Assembly (NCBI GenBank): GCA_021648185.1
Contig: JAKITH010000007.1
Span: 1 to 18,951, forward strand
From: Thiomicrorhabdus sp.
GTDB taxonomy: Bacteria; Pseudomonadota; Gammaproteobacteria; Thiomicrospirales; Thiomicrospiraceae
DNA length: 18,951 bases
Direction of reading: 5' to 3'
The notes beneath the pieces are model-generated. The model did no database searches. It was not told the DNA's origin and worked only from the letters and a program-made list of their open reading frames with translations. Positions 16,049 to 18,951 of this stretch are shown here, in pieces. The position numbers and the translations under genes are program-made. The number at the start of each line of letters is the position of its first letter. Within the stretch, counting starts at the first letter, position 1.

Positions 16049-16786
16049 ATGACCGCCCTTACGCCCTCAATGACCACCAATACGTCTCATGTAAATGCCG
16101 ATCCCGCCGAGCTGGATAATTTCAATCGCTTGTCCAGCACTTGGTGGGATAAGGAGGGCGAATTTAGCGCTTTACATAAAATCAATCCTTATCGTGTGGC
16201 CTTTATTGAGCAATTTACCCCCCTTAAAAATCAGCGCATTGTCGATATTGGATGCGGTGGCGGCATACTGTCCGAATCACTGGCGCAAAAAGAGGCCGAT
16301 GTTACTGGAATTGATCTTGCCAAAGAGGTGTTGACGGTTGCTAAATTACACGGACTCGATTCGGGCGTAAAAGTGGATTATCAACTGATCTCTGCCGAAG
16401 AGTATGCCCAACAACATCCAGAACAGCACGATATTGTGACCTGCATGGAAATGTTAGAGCACGTGCCCGATCCACAATCCATTATTAAGGCGGCTGCCGA
16501 TTGCGTAAAACCGGGTGGCTGGGTATTTTTTTCGACCTTAAACCGCAACTATAAATCGTATTTACTCGCCATTATTGCGGCTGAAAATATTTTAAACTTA
16601 GTGCCCAAAGGCACCCACACCCACGAAAAATTTATTACTCCCGCCGAAATGGATGCGATGGCTCGACCCGCAGGCCTATATTTGCGAGACAGCGCAGGCA
16701 TTGATTTTAACCCGCTGCTCAATCAATATGGCTTAAGCGATAACGTAGACGTAAATTACCTGCTTGCTTATCAAAAAGGATTGTAA
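16049..16786 (+). CDS. ubiG: Ubiquinone biosynthesis O-methyltransferase
   Basis: UbiG performs both O-methylations in ubiquinone synthesis, transferring methyl groups from S-adenosylmethionine. The 245-residue protein has the UbiG lead FNRLSSTWWDKEGEFSALHKINPYR (about residues 25-49) and SAM motif I VDIGCGGGI (65-73). MEMLEHVPDP and the UbiG-specific membrane-associated stretch STLNRNYKSYLLAIIAAENILNLVPKGTHTHEKFI (about 170-205) follow. The N-terminus is about 15 residues longer than usual; a later ATG at 16070 exists, but neither has a strong ribosome-binding site, and I keep the first. It is first in a plus-strand operon, transcribed divergently from gyrA. The gyrA | ubiG-phosphatase-SDR arrangement is the same as in Pseudomonas. 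Confidence 0.95.
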   Translation: MTALTPSMTTNTSHVNADPAELDNFNRLSSTWWDKEGEFSALHKINPYRVAFIEQFTPLKNQRIVDIGCGGGILSESLAQKEADVTGIDLAKEVLTVAKLHGLDSGVKVDYQLISAEEYAQQHPEQHDIVTCMEMLEHVPDPQSIIKAAADCVKPGGWVFFSTLNRNYKSYLLAIIAAENILNLVPKGTHTHEKFITPAEMDAMARPAGLYLRDSAGIDFNPLLNQYGLSDNVDVNYLLAYQKGL

Positions 16787-16794
16787 GACACGTT

Positions 16795-17466
16795 ATGTCC
16801 TTGCCCATTCACTGCATTTTATTTGACCTAGACGGCACATTGCTAGACACTTCTTATGACTTTTCCTATGCGTTAAACCAAACCTGTCGTGATTTTAATG
16901 CCCCCCCTCTTCGTTATCAAGATCTCCGAAAAATCGTCTCTCAAGGCGGACAAGCGATGACACAACTCGCCTTTCCCACGCTGAGTGGAGAGGCGCTTGA
17001 AATACGTAAACAGCATTTTTTAAACGTCTATTTTGAACACATTGACCATCACACTCAACTTTTTCCGGGACTGGAAAGTGGCCTGCAAATATTGGCTGAA
17101 AAACAGATTTCTTGGGGCATTGTCACCAATAAACCCACTTGGTTAACTGAAAAATTGCTGCAAAATATTCGTTTTCCCAGCGAACCTCACAGTGTTGTTT
17201 GTGGCGATACTTTAACGGTGAATAAACCCAATCCTGCGCCGCTTCATCTAGCGGCAAAACAGTGCAACATTGACTCAAAACACTGCCTATACATTGGCGA
17301 CCATCGACGAGACATTGAAGCAGGAATCAACGCGGGCATGCACACCGCTGGCGCTATGTTTGGTTACTTAACCGATGACGATTATGAAAACCCATGGCCA
17401 ACTCAGCTGTTTTTTGAAACCCCTTATGACATGAGTCAATATTTTCAACAACTCTATGCGGATTAA
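16795..17466 (+). CDS. mupP: HAD phosphatase, probable MupP (N-acetylmuramic acid 6-phosphate phosphatase)
   Basis: This is a HAD-superfamily hydrolase of 223 residues. Motif I is FDLDGTLLDT (nucleophile Asp11, general acid Asp13), motif II is VTNKP (about 114-118), the motif III lysine is in VNKPNPAPL, and motif IV is YIGDHRRDIEAG. A four-helix cap lies between motifs I and II. By sequence alone it would be called Gph (phosphoglycolate phosphatase). Established context: in Pseudomonas the gene between ubiG and the YciK-like dehydrogenase is MupP, which dephosphorylates MurNAc 6-phosphate in peptidoglycan recycling, and this gene sits in exactly that slot. The symbol is therefore an inference from synteny. 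It starts 8 bases after ubiG. Presence of amgK and murU elsewhere in the genome would support the MupP reading. Confidence 0.72.
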   Translation: MSLPIHCILFDLDGTLLDTSYDFSYALNQTCRDFNAPPLRYQDLRKIVSQGGQAMTQLAFPTLSGEALEIRKQHFLNVYFEHIDHHTQLFPGLESGLQILAEKQISWGIVTNKPTWLTEKLLQNIRFPSEPHSVVCGDTLTVNKPNPAPLHLAAKQCNIDSKHCLYIGDHRRDIEAGINAGMHTAGAMFGYLTDDDYENPWPTQLFFETPYDMSQYFQQLYAD

Positions 17467-17470
17467 CTCT

Positions 17471-18142
17471 ATGAAAACTTACTTAATCACCGGTGCTGCC
17501 GAAGGGCTTGGAAAAGCCCTAGCCACTCAACTGGTACAACTTGGCCATCAAGTCATTTTATTAGACAAAAACCTCAAAGCACTGAATGTGCTTTATGATG
17601 AATTAGACTCCCCGCTTACTTCGTTGTATCCATTGGATCTACTCGGTGCAACCCTAAATGATTACGAGACCTTGCAAGAGACGCTACAGCAAGAGTTTGG
17701 TGTGCTAGACGGTGTTATTCTCAACGCCGCGATCCTACCTGCCTTTACCCAAGTCGACCAAATTGACTATCAACAATGGTATGAAATTTTACAAACCAAT
17801 TTAAACGCCAATTTTCACCTCATTCAAAACACACTCCCTCTCTTAAAGAGTGCACCAAAAGGCGCAAAACTGCTTGCCATTTTGGATGACAGCGTTAAAA
17901 AACATCCCGCATACTACGGCGCTTACGGCGTGGCCAAAGCAGGACTAGAGCAACTCATGACCACCCTTGCCGCAGAACAAACCAACAGCAATATTGATGT
18001 GTATACTGCGCTTCTGGAACCCTTTGCCACCTCAAACAGAGGACGACTGTTCCCCGGTGAAAACCCCATGAAACTGCCCATGCCTGATGACATTGCTCAA
18101 CTAATTTTGGCACAACTTCTTGAGAATAAACAGCTCATATAA
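17471..18142 (+). CDS. YciK-like short-chain dehydrogenase/reductase, possibly C-terminally shortened
   Basis: This is a Rossmann-fold SDR oxidoreductase of unknown substrate. The nucleotide motif TGAAEGLG is at residues 7-14, LNAAI replaces the classical NNAG, and the catalytic set is Ser in LAILDDS plus Tyr and Lys in AYGVAKAG. The open frame starts at 17456 inside the phosphatase gene. I prefer the ATG at 17471, 4 bases after the previous stop, with GCGGA about 8 bases upstream. It gives 223 residues, against about 250 for E. coli YciK; the missing part is at the C-terminus, after the PMPDDIAQLILAQLL helix. The gene ends only 6 bases before an IS3-type transposase remnant on the opposite strand, so insertion may have replaced its last codons. 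Conserved neighbour of ubiG-mupP. Confidence 0.85.
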   Translation: MKTYLITGAAEGLGKALATQLVQLGHQVILLDKNLKALNVLYDELDSPLTSLYPLDLLGATLNDYETLQETLQQEFGVLDGVILNAAILPAFTQVDQIDYQQWYEILQTNLNANFHLIQNTLPLLKSAPKGAKLLAILDDSVKKHPAYYGAYGVAKAGLEQLMTTLAAEQTNSNIDVYTALLEPFATSNRGRLFPGENPMKLPMPDDIAQLILAQLLENKQLI

Positions 18143-18171
18143 AAGACTTTTTTCTTCCTCGGAGTCTTTTT
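18141..18171 (+). terminator. Possible terminator after the ubiG operon
   Basis: AAAAGACT (18141-18148) pairs with AGTCTTTT (18163-18170) around a 14-base T-rich loop, with one further T. It overlaps the last base pair of the dehydrogenase stop codon and the tail of the transposase remnant, so it may have arisen at the insertion junction. Confidence 0.5.
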
Positions 18172-18355
18172 CATCCTGTTCTTTTTTACTGCTGAATATT
18201 TCATTGGCTCCTTTATTCAGAGCTTTCTTCCAGGCATTGAGCTGCGTCACATGGATTTCATATTAACTGGCAAGCTCATTCGCCGTCTTTTCTCCTTTCA
18301 GTGCTTCCAGTGCAACTTTGGCTTTAAAGGTGCTGCTAAATTTTTTGCGTGTCAT
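18149..18355 (-). pseudogene. IS3-family transposase OrfA remnant with in-frame stop
   Basis: Read on the minus strand from the ATG at 18355, the first 30 codons give MTRKKFSSTFKAKVALEALK followed by GEKTANELAS, the typical helix-turn-helix start of IS3-family OrfA. A TAA at 18263-18265 replaces a codon inside the ELA-x-x-YE recognition region. The same frame then continues with a good match (YEIHVTQLNAWKKALNKGAN, then EIFSSKKEQDEKDSEEEK) up to the edge of the dehydrogenase gene. OrfB, the DDE catalytic part, and the other end of the element are absent. It is a dead fragment. A single nonsense change with otherwise readable sequence suggests fairly recent decay. Confidence 0.85.
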
Positions 18356-18391
18356 TTCTAAACCCCTTTTTGACAGGTTTTTATATCTTAA

Positions 18392-18416
18392 GCTACTGTC
18401 TGATTTCTGGGAGACA
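18392..18416. mobile_element. Probable terminal end of the degraded IS3-like element
   Basis: On the minus strand the segment starts TGTCTCCCAGAAATCAGACA, about 60 bases before the orfA ATG, the spacing and TG start expected for an IS3-family end. No matching inverted end is found in the window, and the element is truncated at the dehydrogenase side, so the exact boundary is a guess. Confidence 0.45.
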
Positions 18417-18785
18417 CTTTCGCTAATTGCCTAAGGTAGTTATGGCGTAGCGAAACGAGGGACGATGTTGTACGGAGCCGTAACGGACGCAGAACGGTCG
18501 GGGCAAAAGGAATTAGCTGTCACGTTAGTGAGTGATTTTTTGGCAGGGACGCCAAATAATTTTTATCGAAGTAGCGACACATTCGATCACACTCATAACA
18601 TCTCCTTCAAAAATTTAAAAAGCACAAGAAGGCCTTGCTCAACAACAGACCAAATAATATCACAATCATCAATGCCTGACTAACACACACTCCCGCACGA
18701 TCGCTTCTTAACGTTTTATTAATGCCTACAAGAATAAAGTATTGATAACCGTCGCAAGGCTATTAATTTTTCTTGGAGTATTGAA
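18417..18785. other. 369-bp gene-poor stretch with a hairpin-dense segment
   Basis: No convincing gene is seen. The part at about 18440-18560 is richer in G and C than its flanks and holds small hairpins: TACG-GAGC-CGTA (18471-18482), TCAC-GTTA-GTGA (18520-18531) and TTTGGC-AGGGAC-GCCAAA (18539-18556), plus AGGGACG repeated at 18458 and 18545. A 72-codon plus-strand open frame (18465-18683) crosses it with a GAGG about 5 bases before its ATG; it matches nothing I know and I do not call it a gene. From 18560 to 18785 the DNA is AT-rich and must contain the promoter of the last gene, but no clear hexamer pair stands out. Confidence 0.55.
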
Positions 18786-18951
18786 ATGAAAGCACTACCT
18801 ATAAAAGCAATGCTAATACTGGGATTTCTCTTGTTTGGCAGTAACGCGCTCGCTGAAACTGAAGAAAAAGGCTGGAACGCATCTGTAGGATTAATAGTCG
18901 GAGGTGTCAGCGGCGAAGGTCAGCTTGATGCCTATGGCGGAAAGAAACTCA
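18786..18951 (+). CDS. Secreted or outer-membrane protein of unknown family, N-terminal part
   Basis: This is a partial gene, open to the window edge (55 codons). The ATG at 18786 has a good GGAG ribosome-binding site 7 bases upstream. The product starts MKALPIKAMLILGFLLFGSNALAETEEK: a short basic start, a hydrophobic core and an ALA-E signal-peptidase I site after about residue 23. The mature start GWNASVGLIVGGVSGEGQLDAYGGKKL is glycine-rich with alternating pattern, as at the start of small outer-membrane beta-barrels; that is a guess from about 30 residues. It is not part of the ubiG operon and lies past the IS scar. Confidence 0.75.
   Translation, partial: MKALPIKAMLILGFLLFGSNALAETEEKGWNASVGLIVGGVSGEGQLDAYGGKKL

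Noticed and set aside
16909..16916. C7 run inside the phosphatase gene as a phase-variation tract
   Set aside because: The tract is short, the frame is intact and it encodes ordinary Ala-Pro-Pro codons; nothing suggests switching.
18465..18683. Plus-strand 72-codon frame with a GAGG upstream
   Set aside because: It resembles no protein family I know, crosses the hairpin-dense segment and ends in AT-rich noncoding-looking DNA. Kept only as a note in the intergenic entry.

Overview
The window is a chromosomal, mostly housekeeping stretch of a moderately AT-rich gammaproteobacterium. Gene content and order match the Pseudomonas-type blocks rpsF-rpsR-DUF2232-rplI-dnaB and gyrA-serC-pheA-hisC-tyrA-aroA-cmk-rpsA-ihfB. 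The base composition and protein style would fit a marine or sulfur-oxidising lineage such as the Thiomicrospira group, but the genus is a guess. There are no tRNA, rRNA, CRISPR or phage genes.

Layout. From base 1 to 15804 every gene lies on the minus strand, so transcription runs right to left. The right-hand block starts at gyrA and continues through serC, pheA, hisC, tyrA, aroA and cmk with small gaps or short overlaps, up to a hairpin terminator at 6688-6722. rpsA follows, then ihfB, which has its own terminator at 4437-4466, then lapA and pyrF. A strong promoter immediately after pyrF (TTGAAT, 17 bp, TATAAT) opens rpsF-rpsR-DUF2232-rplI. That operon ends at a strong hairpin at 1097-1136, and dnaB (cut by the window edge) comes next. 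The aromatic genes form nearly the whole post-chorismate branch: PheA (bifunctional mutase/dehydratase), HisC-type aminotransferase, TyrA and AroA. They sit with SerC, topoisomerase subunit GyrA, nucleotide kinase Cmk and ribosomal protein S1, an arrangement known in Pseudomonas as a mixed-function supraoperon.

A 244-bp divergent region (15805-16048) separates gyrA from a plus-strand operon of ubiG, a HAD phosphatase (most likely MupP by neighbourhood) and a YciK-like short-chain dehydrogenase. The dehydrogenase looks C-terminally shortened and ends against a degraded IS3-family orfA remnant. Next comes a 369-bp gene-poor stretch with an unusual GC-rich, hairpin-dense segment. The window ends in the 5' end of a signal-peptide-bearing envelope protein.

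I found no clear new multi-gene system. The points most worth a second look are: PheA substitutions in both the catalytic TRF motif and the phenylalanine-binding ESRP motif; class II-type signatures in AroA; a 17-bp exact inverted repeat (with a G8 tract) bracketing exactly pheA-hisC-tyrA-aroA; the absence of lapB between lapA and pyrF; phased direct repeats before ubiG; and the IS scar with its neighbouring structured segment.
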